Source: Phaeobacter inhibens DSM 16374
GTDB taxonomy: Bacteria > Pseudomonadota > Alphaproteobacteria > Rhodobacterales > Rhodobacteraceae
NCBI RefSeq assembly: GCF_000473105.1
Contig: NZ_AXBB01000007.1
Location: 1-64,000, forward strand
DNA: 64,000 nt
Direction: 5' to 3'
A program made the position numbers and the translations under genes. Positions 35,059 through 43,954 of the stretch are shown here, piece after piece; position 1 is the stretch's first letter, and every line of letters starts with the position of its first letter. The notes below the pieces were generated by a model that was not told the DNA's origin, made no database searches, and saw nothing but the letters and a program-made list of their open reading frames with translations.

Positions 35059-36609
35059 ATGCTGTATTTGTTTCTGCCGCTTCTGGCCCCGGCCCTGCTG
35101 CTGGCGGTGGCGTTCCGTGCCCGCCGCAGCCCCGGTCGGCGCCCTGCTGCATTGCCACGTCTGGCGGAATATGCAGGGCTTGGCGCTTTTGCTGTTTCGG
35201 TGATGTCTGCGGTTTTGCTGATGACGACCGGTCCGGGCAGCTCGCCTTTGCTTGGCCTTTTTGGAGTTGGCCTGTCGGTGCGGCTGGATGTGGTCAGCGT
35301 TGTGATGCTTTGTCTGGTCAGTTTCATCGGCTGGATCGTGCTGCGTTACAGCGCCACTTATATGGATGGCGAGGCGCGGCAGGGGGCCTTTACCGGCTGG
35401 ATGGCGGCCACTTTGGCGGCGGTTCTGCTCTTGGTGATGTCGGGTAATCTGGTGCAGCTGGTGCTGGCCTGGACTGCCACCAGCCTGTGTCTGCATCAGC
35501 TGCTGCTGTTTTACCGTGACCGGACCACAGCGCGCCGCGCGGCCCGCAAGAAGGCCTTGGTGGCGCGGGCCAGCGAGCTGTCTCTGGCCGTCGCCGCGCT
35601 CTTGCTGATCATGGCCTATGGTACCAGCGATATTGCCACCATTCTGGCCACCGCTGCGCCGGATTTGCTCACCGGTGCTGCCGCAGTGCTGATCGCGCTG
35701 GCGGCGGTTCTGGCCTCGGCGCAGTTTCCGACCCATGGTTGGCTGACCGAGGTGATGGAGGCCCCGACGCCGGTGTCCGCATTGCTGCATGCCGGGGTGA
35801 TCAACGCGGGCGGCTTCCTGCTGATCCGCTTTGCCGATGTGATGCTGGCCGCGCCTGCGGTGATGGCGGTGCTGGTCATGCTGGGTGGGTTCACTGCGCT
35901 GTTCGGCGGGTTGGTGATGCTGACGCAGCCGGCTGTGAAGACCTCGCTTGCCTGGTCCACTATCGCGCAGATGGCCTTTATGATCATGCAATGTGGTCTG
36001 GCGCTGTTCCCGCTGGCGCTGCTGCATATCGTGGCGCATTCGCTTTACAAGGCGCACGCGTTTCTCAGCGCGGGTGAGGCGGTGGCCAATGTTGCCGCGA
36101 TCAGGCGCCCCGGTCCCGTCGCGGTGCCAAGCGGACGCAATGTGATGCAGGCCTTTGGCATCGGTATCGTGATTTATGCACTGGTTGGGGCGGTCTTTGG
36201 CTTTGACGGCAAATCGGTGCAGGCGATTGCGCTGGGGGTGATCCTGATTTTTGGCGTGGCCTATATTCTGGCGCAGGGGCTGGCCGATGCCGCCCCCGGT
36301 GCGCTGACCCGGCGCACGGTGATCTATGCGGCGGCCACCTCGGTCAGTTATTTCCTGCTGCAACTGGCGGCGCTGAAACTGACCGCAGGCACCCTGCCCG
36401 CCACCCCTGCCCCCGGTCCGCTGGAATGGGCGCTGATCCTGCTGGCGCTGGTCAGCTTTGGCGCGGTGGCTGTGGCGCAGGCGACCTTCCCGCTCTGGGC
36501 GATGCATCCGGCGGCTGCGGGGCTGCGGGTTCACCTGTCCAACGGGCTTTATGCAAACGCAATCTTTGACCGGCTGCTGGACGGCTGGTCCAAGCGCACA
36601 ACAGCCTGA
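35059..36609 (+). CDS. dabB: DabB, membrane subunit of the DAB inorganic carbon transporter
   Basis: A 516-residue NuoL/MrpA-like integral membrane protein with about 13 helices. ATG 35059 is behind GGGAGAG; a TTG at 35044 is less likely. Proton-antiporter features include 'FPTHGWLTEVMEAPTPVSALLHAGVINAGGFLLIRF' and 'KTSLAWSTIAQMAFMIMQCGLALFPLALLHIVAHSLYKAHAFLSAG', with the conserved Lys and His of the ion channel. Alone it looks like an NADH dehydrogenase subunit. The neighbour DUF2309 protein (DabA), 18 bp downstream, identifies it as DabB, which couples cation flow to CO2 hydration by DabA. Confidence 0.88.
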   Translation: MLYLFLPLLAPALLLAVAFRARRSPGRRPAALPRLAEYAGLGAFAVSVMSAVLLMTTGPGSSPLLGLFGVGLSVRLDVVSVVMLCLVSFIGWIVLRYSATYMDGEARQGAFTGWMAATLAAVLLLVMSGNLVQLVLAWTATSLCLHQLLLFYRDRTTARRAARKKALVARASELSLAVAALLLIMAYGTSDIATILATAAPDLLTGAAAVLIALAAVLASAQFPTHGWLTEVMEAPTPVSALLHAGVINAGGFLLIRFADVMLAAPAVMAVLVMLGGFTALFGGLVMLTQPAVKTSLAWSTIAQMAFMIMQCGLALFPLALLHIVAHSLYKAHAFLSAGEAVANVAAIRRPGPVAVPSGRNVMQAFGIGIVIYALVGAVFGFDGKSVQAIALGVILIFGVAYILAQGLADAAPGALTRRTVIYAAATSVSYFLLQLAALKLTAGTLPATPAPGPLEWALILLALVSFGAVAVAQATFPLWAMHPAAAGLRVHLSNGLYANAIFDRLLDGWSKRTTA

Positions 36610-36627
36610 AACCGGGAGACTGACCTT

Positions 36628-39093
36628 ATGTTGATGAAACACGAAACCTATCCCGCCGCCCTGCTGGAACTGGTCACCAAGGCCAATACCGCCAGTCGCC
36701 AGATCCCGCCGCTGTTTCCGTTGACCGCAAGTGTGGCCGTGAACCCGTTTCTGGGCCAAAGCGACGAACCGCTGGCCAGGGCCTCGGCGCGTCTGGCACG
36801 GGTAGCGGGCCAGCGCATCACCCCGCAGCGCAGCCATTGGGCCGCGCAATATCATAGCGGCGCACTGCGCGACGATGATCTGCGCGCGGCCCTCGCGACT
36901 GCTGTACATGGCCCTGCCGAGGCGGTCACCTTGCAGGATCTGATCGCTGTCCTGACGTCAAAGACCCCGGGTGCAGGCGCTACAGAACTCAGCGCGGTGC
37001 CAACCGTGGCGGAACTGGCCGCAGATATTTCCGGCATCGACTGGCCCGGCCTTATTGAGGATCGGATCAGTGCCTTTGCCGCCAGCCATTTCGATCAGGG
37101 GCAGGCACTGTGGCAGCCCGACCGGACCGGAGGTGCCTATGCCGCGTGGCGGCAGTTTGCCACCCGCGACCTGACACCAGAGATTCACGGGCTTGTGGGA
37201 TTTGGCGGGTTTGTTGCCGCCACCAACCGGTCACATTGGCGCGCAATTGGTCGCGCCTCCGAAACGCTGGGCATCAGTTTTGACGCGGCCGAAACCGCAT
37301 TTCATCGCTGGCTGATCACCCTTCAGGGCTGGGCGCAATATGGCCGCTACCTGTCGTGGCAGGCCGAACTGGAGGGCGGTAGCGACACCACCACGGTTGA
37401 GCTGTTGGCGATCCGCATGGTGTTTGACGAGGCATTGTTCCATCAGTACCGCGATCAGATCACTGCCCGTTGGGACGCGGTGATCACCAGCCATGAAGCC
37501 CCGGTGACGCCAACCCGCGATCAGGTGATGGATGCCATCCTGCAAGAGGCTGGCGACCGGGCACAGCAGCGGCAATTGGCCAACACATTGGCAACGCGCA
37601 GCCCGCAGGATGCCGCGCAGGACAACGACACAAATGCGCGGCCCGCAGTGCAAGCGGCCTTTTGCATTGATGTGCGGTCCGAAGTGTTCCGTCGCGCGCT
37701 GGAGGCGCAGGATAGCGGCGTCGAGACCATCGGGTTTGCCGGGTTCTTTGGCCTTGCGGCAGCGCACTCAGCGGCTGGATCCGATGTGTGTGAGGCCCGT
37801 GGGCCGGTCCTGTTAAAACCCGGCGTCACCTCATCGGCGGTTGAGGCGGACAACCTGGATCTGGCGCGGCGCTATGCAGCGCGGGCCAGACGCGCCTGGG
37901 GTCGGTTCAAGCTGGCGGCGGTGTCTTCCTTTGCCTTTGTTGAGGCGACGGGGCCGGTTTATGCGGGCAAGCTGCTGCGCGATGCCTTTGGTGTCAGCGG
38001 TCGCGCCGCCACCGATCCGGCGCCGCAACTGGACGCGTCGGTGGATCTGGACAGCCGCGTCGTGATGGCAAAAACGATCCTGTCAGCGATGTCACTGACC
38101 GACAATTTTGCCCCTGTGGTTCTGCTGGCGGGTCATGGCGCGGATGTGACCAACAATCCCCATGCCAGCGCCCTGCAGTGTGGTGCTTGCGGAGGTTATG
38201 CGGGCGATGTGAATGCGCGGCTGCTGGCGGGATTGTTAAACGATCCATCTGTGCGCGCCGCCTTGTCGGATCAGGGGATCAAGATCCCCGCAGACACAGT
38301 ATTCCTGCCTGCGTTGCACCACACCACCACCGATCAGGTGACCCTGTTCGAACAGGATTTGCCCGATGGGTCCGCAGTGCGTCTCACGCGTGAGCTGGCC
38401 CGCATCCGCCGCTGGGTCAAGGCTGCTGGCGCATTGGCGCGCAGTGAACGGGCGGCACGGCTGCCGCGGGCGCAATCGGGCAAGGATATTCTGCGCCGCT
38501 CGTCTGATTGGGCTGAGCTGCGCCCCGAATGGGGGCTGGCGGGGTGCCGGGCCTTTGTTGCCGCGCCACGCAGCCGGACCGAAGGCACTGCGCTGGACGG
38601 GCAGTCCTTCCTGCACAGCTATGACTGGCGGGCGGATGAGGGGTTTGGCGTGCTGGAATTGATCATGACGGCGCCGGTGGTGGTCGCCAGCTGGATCAGC
38701 CTGCAATATTATGGCTCCAGCGTGGCCCCGGCCCTGTTCGGCGGCGGCAACAAGCTGTTGCACAATGTGGTCGGCGGTATCGGCGTGCTGGAGGGCAATG
38801 GTGGTGCGCTGAAACCCGGCCTGCCCTGGCAGTCGGTGCATGATGGCGAAGCATTGCAACATGACCCGCTGCGCCTGACCGTGGTGATCGAAGCCCCGCG
38901 CGAGGCCATGACCCAGATTCTGGAACGCCACCCGCAGGTGCGCGCGCTGTTCGACAATGGCTGGCTGCATCTGATTGCGATGGATGAGCACGGGCAGCTG
39001 GCCTGGCGCTATGACGGGGATCTCAGCTGGTCACGGTTTGATCGGGGCGCCGCCCCCGGCGCCGCGTCCCCGCTTGGCATCGCTGCCGAGTAG
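36628..39093 (+). CDS. dabA: DabA, carbonic anhydrase-like subunit of the DAB transporter (DUF2309)
   Basis: An 821-residue UPF0753/DUF2309 protein. Zinc-site residues known from Halothiobacillus DabA are recognisable: Cys346 and Asp348 in '[16 protein letters not shown]', and His503 and Cys518 in '[25 protein letters not shown]'. Spacing His to Cys is 15, as in the characterised protein. It is expected to sit at the inner membrane with DabB and hydrate CO2 to bicarbonate vectorially, raising cytoplasmic bicarbonate. In a heterotroph this would feed carboxylases at low CO2. Length is near the family norm. A clear terminator follows. Confidence 0.9.
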   Translation: MLMKHETYPAALLELVTKANTASRQIPPLFPLTASVAVNPFLGQSDEPLARASARLARVAGQRITPQRSHWAAQYHSGALRDDDLRAALATAVHGPAEAVTLQDLIAVLTSKTPGAGATELSAVPTVAELAADISGIDWPGLIEDRISAFAASHFDQGQALWQPDRTGGAYAAWRQFATRDLTPEIHGLVGFGGFVAATNRSHWRAIGRASETLGISFDAAETAFHRWLITLQGWAQYGRYLSWQAELEGGSDTTTVELLAIRMVFDEALFHQYRDQITARWDAVITSHEAPVTPTRDQVMDAILQEAGDRAQQRQLANTLATRSPQDAAQDNDTNARPAVQAAFCIDVRSEVFRRALEAQDSGVETIGFAGFFGLAAAHSAAGSDVCEARGPVLLKPGVTSSAVEADNLDLARRYAARARRAWGRFKLAAVSSFAFVEATGPVYAGKLLRDAFGVSGRAATDPAPQLDASVDLDSRVVMAKTILSAMSLTDNFAPVVLLAGHGADVTNNPHASALQCGACGGYAGDVNARLLAGLLNDPSVRAALSDQGIKIPADTVFLPALHHTTTDQVTLFEQDLPDGSAVRLTRELARIRRWVKAAGALARSERAARLPRAQSGKDILRRSSDWAELRPEWGLAGCRAFVAAPRSRTEGTALDGQSFLHSYDWRADEGFGVLELIMTAPVVVASWISLQYYGSSVAPALFGGGNKLLHNVVGGIGVLEGNGGALKPGLPWQSVHDGEALQHDPLRLTVVIEAPREAMTQILERHPQVRALFDNGWLHLIAMDEHGQLAWRYDGDLSWSRFDRGAAPGAASPLGIAAE

Positions 39094-39119
39094 CCGGAGC
39101 CACCCGCCGTCTGACCCGG

Positions 39120-39154
39120 AACGCCGCCCGGCCGATTCGCGGGCGGCGTTTTTG
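39120..39154 (+). terminator. Intrinsic terminator after dabA
   Basis: ACGCCGCCCG and CGGGCGGCGT form a perfect 10-bp stem with a 9-nt loop, followed by TTTTTG, 27 bp past the dabA stop. Confidence 0.88.
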
Positions 39155-39185
39155 TGGTGGATGATCCGATGCCAGCAGGCCGGGA

Positions 39186-39797
39186 TCAGTCCAGCGAGAC
39201 CCAGAGGACATGCGCGTCCTCCGCGCTGGTCGATACGCAGCAATGGCCCATACCGCTGTCATAATAGGCCGTATCGCCGGCCTTCATCGGCAGCGGGCGG
39301 TAATGTTCGGTGTAAAGGATCAGTTCACCACTGATCACCAACATGAATTCCTCGCCGCTGTGGCGGATCCATGTTTCAAACTCCGACACATCCCGCGCCT
39401 TGATCCGGCTGAAATAGGGCAGCATCCGTTTGCTGGTCAGCTCGGTACAGAGCAGCTCATGGTCGTAGGTTTCGGTTTCCTGATGCTCGCCCTGGCCCTT
39501 GCGGGTGTAGTCGCGCCGACCGGAGATATCGCTCTTGGCGGATTGCACGAAGAGCTGCGGCGTCTGCAGATCCAGCGTCTGCATCAGGCGGCGGATGATC
39601 TCGAAACTGGGGCGGGTTTGGTTGTTCTCGATCTTCGACAGGGTGGAGCGCCCGATATTGGCGGCCTTTGCGGCCTCCTCCAGCGTCAGCCCCTTATCTT
39701 TTCGCGAATCTCGAATCATTTTCCCCAGCGCATCGCCGTCCGGGGCCTCGGCCACCTCTGTCACGGGGGCACCGTCTTCCGGATTGATGGGTTCCAT
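39186..39797 (-). CDS. XRE-family regulator with C-terminal cupin domain
   Basis: A 203-residue protein from ATG 39797 (AGGAGA upstream; 39824 is an alternative). The N-terminal helix-turn-helix is 'LGKMIRDSRKDKGLTLEEAAKAANIGRSTLSKIENNQTRPSFEIIRRLMQTLDL'. The C-terminal cupin (about 120-203) has 'WIRHSGEEFMLVISGELILYTEHYRPLPMKAGDTAYYDSGMGHCCVS'. Such proteins bind a small ligand in the cupin and often regulate the adjacent amino acid or amine catabolic genes. It is divergent from lpdA, and two GTTTC/GAAAC palindromes lie between them, so it likely controls the glycine-oxidation island. Confidence 0.87.
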   Translation of the reverse strand: MEPINPEDGAPVTEVAEAPDGDALGKMIRDSRKDKGLTLEEAAKAANIGRSTLSKIENNQTRPSFEIIRRLMQTLDLQTPQLFVQSAKSDISGRRDYTRKGQGEHQETETYDHELLCTELTSKRMLPYFSRIKARDVSEFETWIRHSGEEFMLVISGELILYTEHYRPLPMKAGDTAYYDSGMGHCCVSTSAEDAHVLWVSLD

Positions 39798-39854
39798 TGG
39801 CGTGCAATCTCCTGAGTTTCCCAATGTTTAACTCCCTCCCAAACTTAGGTCAAA

Positions 39855-39869
39855 GTTTCTATGTGAAAC
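39855..39869. promoter_or_regulatory. Operator-like palindrome 1 upstream of lpdA
   Basis: GTTTC-N5-GAAAC, perfect arms, in the divergent promoter of the XRE-cupin regulator and lpdA. It lacks the CG of the parS-like sites. Confidence 0.55.
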
Positions 39870-39892
39870 CAATAGTTGCTTATGGTGGAAAA

Positions 39893-39908
39893 GTTTCTTA
39901 AAGGAAAC
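39893..39908. promoter_or_regulatory. Operator-like palindrome 2 upstream of lpdA
   Basis: GTTTC-N6-GAAAC, perfect arms, 55 bp before lpdA. Same arms as palindrome 1, 38 bp away, suggesting a pair of sites for one regulator. Confidence 0.55.
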
Positions 39909-39962
39909 TCATGGGAGGGTTAGGGACATATGTTCCCTGACAGATAAACTGGAGGGCAGATT

Positions 39963-41345
39963 ATGAGCCTATATGACCTGATCGTTATTGGTGGTGGCCC
40001 CGGTGGCTATGTCGCAGCCATTCGCGCGGCTCAGCTGGGTCTGAAGGTTGCCTGTGTCGAAGGGCGCGGAACCCTGGGCGGCACCTGTCTCAATGTGGGC
40101 TGCATCCCTTCCAAGGCGATGCTCTCCTCCTCCGGTAAATACGAAAGCCTGTCGCATTTGGCCGGTCACGGGATTGCTATTGATGGCGCCCGGCTGGATC
40201 TGGACGCGATGATGACGCGCAAGGACAAGATTGTCGGCGATCTCACCAAGGGCATCGCCTTCCTGTTCAAGAAGAACGGCGTTGATCTGATCGAAGGCTG
40301 GGCCAGCATCCCTGCTGTTGGCAAGGTGAAGGTCGGTGACGAGATCCACGAGACCAAGAATATCCTGATCGCCACCGGCTCTGAACCCACTCCGCTGCCA
40401 GGGGTGGAAATCGACGAGGGCGACGTGGTCTCCAGCACCGGCGCGCTGACCCTGCCAGAGGTGCCCAAGCATCTGGTGGTGGTTGGTGCCGGTGTCATCG
40501 GGCTGGAGCTGGGCCAGGTCTGGTCGCGGCTTGGCGCGAAGGTCACCGTGGTCGAATATCTCGACCGTATTCTGCCGGGCATTGACGGCGAAATCGCCAA
40601 ACTGGCACAGCGGGCCCTGTCCAAACGGGGGCTGAAGTTCCAGCTGGGCCGCGCGCTGAAGTTCATCGACCGCAGCGACGAGGGGCTGACCCTGACGCTG
40701 GACCGGGTCGGCAAAGACAAAGAAGAAAAGCTGGTCGCCGATAAGGTGCTGATCGCCATCGGGCGCCGCCCGGTGATCCGTGGTCTGGGGCTGGAGGCGT
40801 TGGGCGTCTCGGTCAATGCGCGCGGCTTTGTCGAGGTGGACGAACGTTTCTCCACATCTGTCGAAGGCATCTATGCGATTGGCGATTGTGTGCCCGGCCC
40901 GATGCTGGCGCATAAGGCCGAAGAAGACGGTGTTGCCTGTGTCGAGATGCTCGCCGGTCAGGCGGGGCATGTGGATTACAATACCGTTCCCGGCATCGTC
41001 TATACGGATCCCGAGGTGGCATCGGTTGGCAAGACCGAAGAGGCTCTGAAAGACGCAGGCACTGACTACATTGTCGGCAAATTCATCTTCATGGCCAATT
41101 CCCGCGCCCGTGCGCAGGGCGAGACCGACGGCGCAGTCAAAGTGCTGGCAACGCCGGAAGGCAAGATCCTGGGCGCGCATATCTGCGGCGCCCATGGCGG
41201 TGATCTGATTGCCGAACTGGTGCTGGCGATGACCAAAGGCGCCACCGTCGCCGAGGTGGCGGCCACCTGCCACGCGCATCCGGCGATGGCCGAAGCGGTG
41301 AAGGAAGCCTGTCTTGATGCCATGGGTCGGGCCATTCACGCCTGA
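39963..41345 (+). CDS. lpdA: Dihydrolipoamide dehydrogenase (glycine cleavage L-protein)
   Basis: A 460-residue flavoprotein that reoxidises lipoyl groups with NAD+. FAD fold 'YDLIVIGGGPGGYVAAIRAAQLG', redox-active disulfide 'GGTCLNVGCIPSKAML', NAD fold 'LVVVGAGVIGLELGQVWSRLG', second FAD motif 'IYAIGDCVPGPMLAHKAEEDG', and the active-site His-Glu of the partner subunit in 'CHAHPAMAEAVKEA' are all intact. It heads an operon-like array with lipA, a symporter and gcvTHP, so it is best read as the dedicated L-protein of glycine cleavage rather than the E3 of pyruvate dehydrogenase. Confidence 0.95.
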   Translation: MSLYDLIVIGGGPGGYVAAIRAAQLGLKVACVEGRGTLGGTCLNVGCIPSKAMLSSSGKYESLSHLAGHGIAIDGARLDLDAMMTRKDKIVGDLTKGIAFLFKKNGVDLIEGWASIPAVGKVKVGDEIHETKNILIATGSEPTPLPGVEIDEGDVVSSTGALTLPEVPKHLVVVGAGVIGLELGQVWSRLGAKVTVVEYLDRILPGIDGEIAKLAQRALSKRGLKFQLGRALKFIDRSDEGLTLTLDRVGKDKEEKLVADKVLIAIGRRPVIRGLGLEALGVSVNARGFVEVDERFSTSVEGIYAIGDCVPGPMLAHKAEEDGVACVEMLAGQAGHVDYNTVPGIVYTDPEVASVGKTEEALKDAGTDYIVGKFIFMANSRARAQGETDGAVKVLATPEGKILGAHICGAHGGDLIAELVLAMTKGATVAEVAATCHAHPAMAEAVKEACLDAMGRAIHA

Positions 41346-41381
41346 TAGCGCCCGATCTCTCGCCCTGAGGAGGTACCCCAG

Positions 41382-42350
41382 ATGAACGTTCCCATGCCCC
41401 GGCTCCGCCACCCGGAAAAGTCGAAGAAGGCCGATAGCGAGATCCCGCGCAAGCCGAAGTGGATCCGTCGCAAGAAAATCGAGAGCGCCGAGTATTTCGA
41501 GACCCGGCGCCTGATGCGGGATCACAATCTGACCACCGTCTGCGAAGAGGCCGCCTGCCCCAACATCGGCGAATGCTGGTCCAAACGCCACGCCACCATG
41601 ATGATCATGGGCGAGGTCTGCACCCGCGGCTGTTCCTTCTGCAATGTCTCCACCGGCCGCCCCGATGCGCTGGATGCCTTTGAACCCGGTCGCGTCGCAC
41701 TGGCGGTGAAGAAACTGGCGCTGCGCCATGTGGTGATCACCAGCGTCGACCGCGACGATCTGGAAGACGGCGGTGCCGAGCATATCGCCCAGACCATCCG
41801 CGCCGTACGCCACCAGACCCCCGGCACCACGATTGAGGTGCTGACCCCGGATTTCCTCGGCAAGGGCAACGCCGCAGAGATCGTGTTCGAGGCCGCACCG
41901 GATGTGTTCAACCACAATCTGGAAACCGTGCCGCACCTCTACCCCCGTGTTCGCCCCGGCGCGCGCTACTACAGCTCGCTGCGCCTGCTGGATGATGCCA
42001 AACGCGCCAATCCGCAGGTGTTCACCAAATCCGGCCTGATGGTTGGCATGGGTGAAACACTGGAAGATCTGCGTCAGGTGATGGACGATCTGCGCGCAGC
42101 CGACGTCGATTTCCTGACCGTGGGCCAATATCTGCAGCCCACCCCGAAACACCATCCGATTGATCGCTTTGTCACCCCTGAGGAGTTTGAGCAGATCGAG
42201 CGGATGGCCCGAAGCAAAGGGTTCCTTGGTGTCTCGGCGACGCCTCTGACCCGCTCATCCTTCCACGCGGATGAGGATTTTGCAGCGCTGAAAGAGGCCC
42301 GGAACCGGCAGCTCGCCAGCGTCAATGCAGGGGGAGACGGCACAGCATAA
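41382..42350 (+). CDS. lipA: Lipoyl synthase
   Basis: A 322-residue radical-SAM enzyme that inserts two sulfurs into octanoyl groups on carrier proteins such as GcvH. The N-terminal auxiliary cluster motif is in '[13 protein letters not shown]'; the radical-SAM CxxxCxxC is '[15 protein letters not shown]'. Further conserved parts are '[22 protein letters not shown]' and '[20 protein letters not shown]'. An unrelated LipB/LipM octanoyltransferase is not seen in the window and must come from elsewhere. Its place between lpdA and the gcv genes suggests a second copy dedicated to lipoylating GcvH. Confidence 0.95.
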   Translation: MNVPMPRLRHPEKSKKADSEIPRKPKWIRRKKIESAEYFETRRLMRDHNLTTVCEEAACPNIGECWSKRHATMMIMGEVCTRGCSFCNVSTGRPDALDAFEPGRVALAVKKLALRHVVITSVDRDDLEDGGAEHIAQTIRAVRHQTPGTTIEVLTPDFLGKGNAAEIVFEAAPDVFNHNLETVPHLYPRVRPGARYYSSLRLLDDAKRANPQVFTKSGLMVGMGETLEDLRQVMDDLRAADVDFLTVGQYLQPTPKHHPIDRFVTPEEFEQIERMARSKGFLGVSATPLTRSSFHADEDFAALKEARNRQLASVNAGGDGTA

Positions 42351-42499
42351 TTTCCCGCATTTGGGGTCCGCCCAGCGGCTGGTCGGTCGCGGCAGGAGGG
42401 GCGGAACCCAGAAAATGACTTGTCACCGGTCGCGAACCGCAGCAAAGGCCGGGACAGGCAATCTAAGGCCAGAGAATACCACCTAAAGGGAGGAAAAAT

Positions 42500-43876
42500 A
42501 TGGAAGTTCTGAATTCAATTGTGGGCTATATCAACGGGATCGTCTGGGGCCCGCTGATGCTGGTCCTCATTCTCGGCGTCGGTCTGTTCTTGCAGATCGG
42601 GCTGAAGCTGATGCCGATCCTGCGCATTGGCACCGGCTTTGCGCTGCTGTTCAAAGGTCGCGAGGCGGGCGACGGCGAAGGCCAGATCACCCCGTTTAAC
42701 GCGCTGATGACCGCACTGTCCGCCACCATCGGCACCGGGAACATCGCCGGTGTTGCAACCGCCGTGTTCCTCGGCGGTCCCGGCGCGCTGTTCTGGATGT
42801 GGATGACCGCACTCGTGGGCATGGCCACCAAATATTCTGAGGCCGTGCTGGCGGTGAAATACCGCGAGCAGGACGGTCAGGGCAACTATGTCGGCGGCCC
42901 GATGTATTACATCAAAAATGGTCTTGGCCAGAAATGGGCCTGGCTGGGCTTTGCCTTTGCGCTGTTCGGCGCAATCGCGGCCTTCGGCATCGGCAATGGC
43001 GTACAGGCCAATGGTGTGGCGCAGGTTCTGGAAACCAACTTTGGCTTCAACCCGTCCATCACCGGTATCGTGCTGATGGCGCTGACCGGCGCTGTGATCC
43101 TTGGCGGCATCACCCGTATTGGTGCTGTGGCCGGTAAGCTGGTGCCTTTCATGGCCGTCAGCTACATCACCATCGGTCTCTTGGTACTGATCATCAACGC
43201 CGATCAGCTGGGCAACGCATTGGGTCTGGTATTCACCTATGCTTTCACCCCTTCCGCTGCTGAAGGTGGCTTTGCCGGGGCCGCTGTCTGGGCTGCGATC
43301 CGCTTTGGTGTGGCGCGTGGCGTGTTCTCGAACGAAGCCGGTCTTGGCTCCGCTCCGATTGCGCATGCCGCAGCTGAGACCAAAGGTCCGGTAAACCAGG
43401 GTCTGATCGCGATGCTGGGTACGTTCATCGACACCATCATCGTCTGCTCCATCACCGGTCTGGCCATCATCGCCTCCGGCGCCTGGACATCGGGCGAAAG
43501 TGGTGCTGCGCTGACCTCGCTGGCGTTTGAAACCTCCCTGCCCGGCTTTGGCGGCTATGTGATTGCCATCGCGCTGTCGATCTTTGCCTTTACCACCATT
43601 CTGGGCTGGTCCTACTATGGCGAGAAATGCGTCGGCTACCTGCTGGGCGCCAAGGTGCTGATCGGCTACCGTGTGTTGTGGATCGTGGCGATCTACTTCG
43701 GTGCGACCGCTGATCTTGGCTTCATCTGGCTGCTGGCAGACACGCTGAACGCCATGATGGCGATCCCGAACCTGATCGCTCTCGCCCTGCTGAGCCCGGT
43801 TGTCTTCAAGGTGACCAAGGAGTTTTTTGCCTCCAACGGGCAGACCGAAGAACCGAGCAAAGGCGCTGCGGAATAA
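42500..43876 (+). CDS. Alanine/glycine:cation symporter (AGCS family)
   Basis: A 458-residue membrane protein with about 11 helices. It has the AGCS signature in 'LMTALSATIGTGNIAGVATAVFLGGPGALFWMWMTALVGMATKYSEAVLAVKYREQD' and 'VFSNEAGLGSAPIAHAAAETKGPVNQG'. It imports alanine or glycine with Na+ or H+. Positioned between lipA and gcvT, it very probably supplies glycine to the cleavage system. The 149-bp leader was inspected for a glycine riboswitch and none was convincing. Confidence 0.92.
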   Translation: MEVLNSIVGYINGIVWGPLMLVLILGVGLFLQIGLKLMPILRIGTGFALLFKGREAGDGEGQITPFNALMTALSATIGTGNIAGVATAVFLGGPGALFWMWMTALVGMATKYSEAVLAVKYREQDGQGNYVGGPMYYIKNGLGQKWAWLGFAFALFGAIAAFGIGNGVQANGVAQVLETNFGFNPSITGIVLMALTGAVILGGITRIGAVAGKLVPFMAVSYITIGLLVLIINADQLGNALGLVFTYAFTPSAAEGGFAGAAVWAAIRFGVARGVFSNEAGLGSAPIAHAAAETKGPVNQGLIAMLGTFIDTIIVCSITGLAIIASGAWTSGESGAALTSLAFETSLPGFGGYVIAIALSIFAFTTILGWSYYGEKCVGYLLGAKVLIGYRVLWIVAIYFGATADLGFIWLLADTLNAMMAIPNLIALALLSPVVFKVTKEFFASNGQTEEPSKGAAE

Positions 43877-43893
43877 CCAAAATCAATCTACAT

Positions 43894-43919
43894 CGGGGCG
43901 CGGCAGGCGTCGCGCCCCG
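43894..43919 (+). terminator. Hairpin between the symporter gene and gcvT
   Basis: CGGGGCGCG and CGCGCCCCG form a perfect 9-bp stem with an 8-nt loop, followed by GTTCCTTTCA. It may terminate or attenuate transcription 36 bp before gcvT. Confidence 0.6.
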
Positions 43920-43954
43920 GTTCCTTTCACACTCCAATTCAAGGGCAAGACGCT

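Noticed and set aside
35059-36609. dabB as a true NADH-quinone oxidoreductase subunit
   Set aside because: No other nuo or mrp genes are nearby, and the adjacent DUF2309 gene identifies a DAB carbon transporter.
34891-36909. A 672-codon minus-strand frame opposite dabB
   Set aside because: Extremely Arg/Gln/His-rich translation, antisense to a well-defined membrane protein.
39855-39908. GTTTC/GAAAC palindromes as further parS sites
   Set aside because: They lack the CG next to the arms and the 3-bp centre of the replicon-module palindromes and sit in a regulator promoter, so they are better read as operators.
39969-42155. A 728-codon minus-strand frame opposite lpdA and lipA
   Set aside because: Spans two real genes in antisense, with no domain content.
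42351-42499. Possible glycine riboswitch before the amino acid symporter gene
   Set aside because: The 149-bp leader lacks the paired conserved glycine-aptamer cores; only general stems were seen. An Infernal search with the glycine riboswitch model would be decisive.
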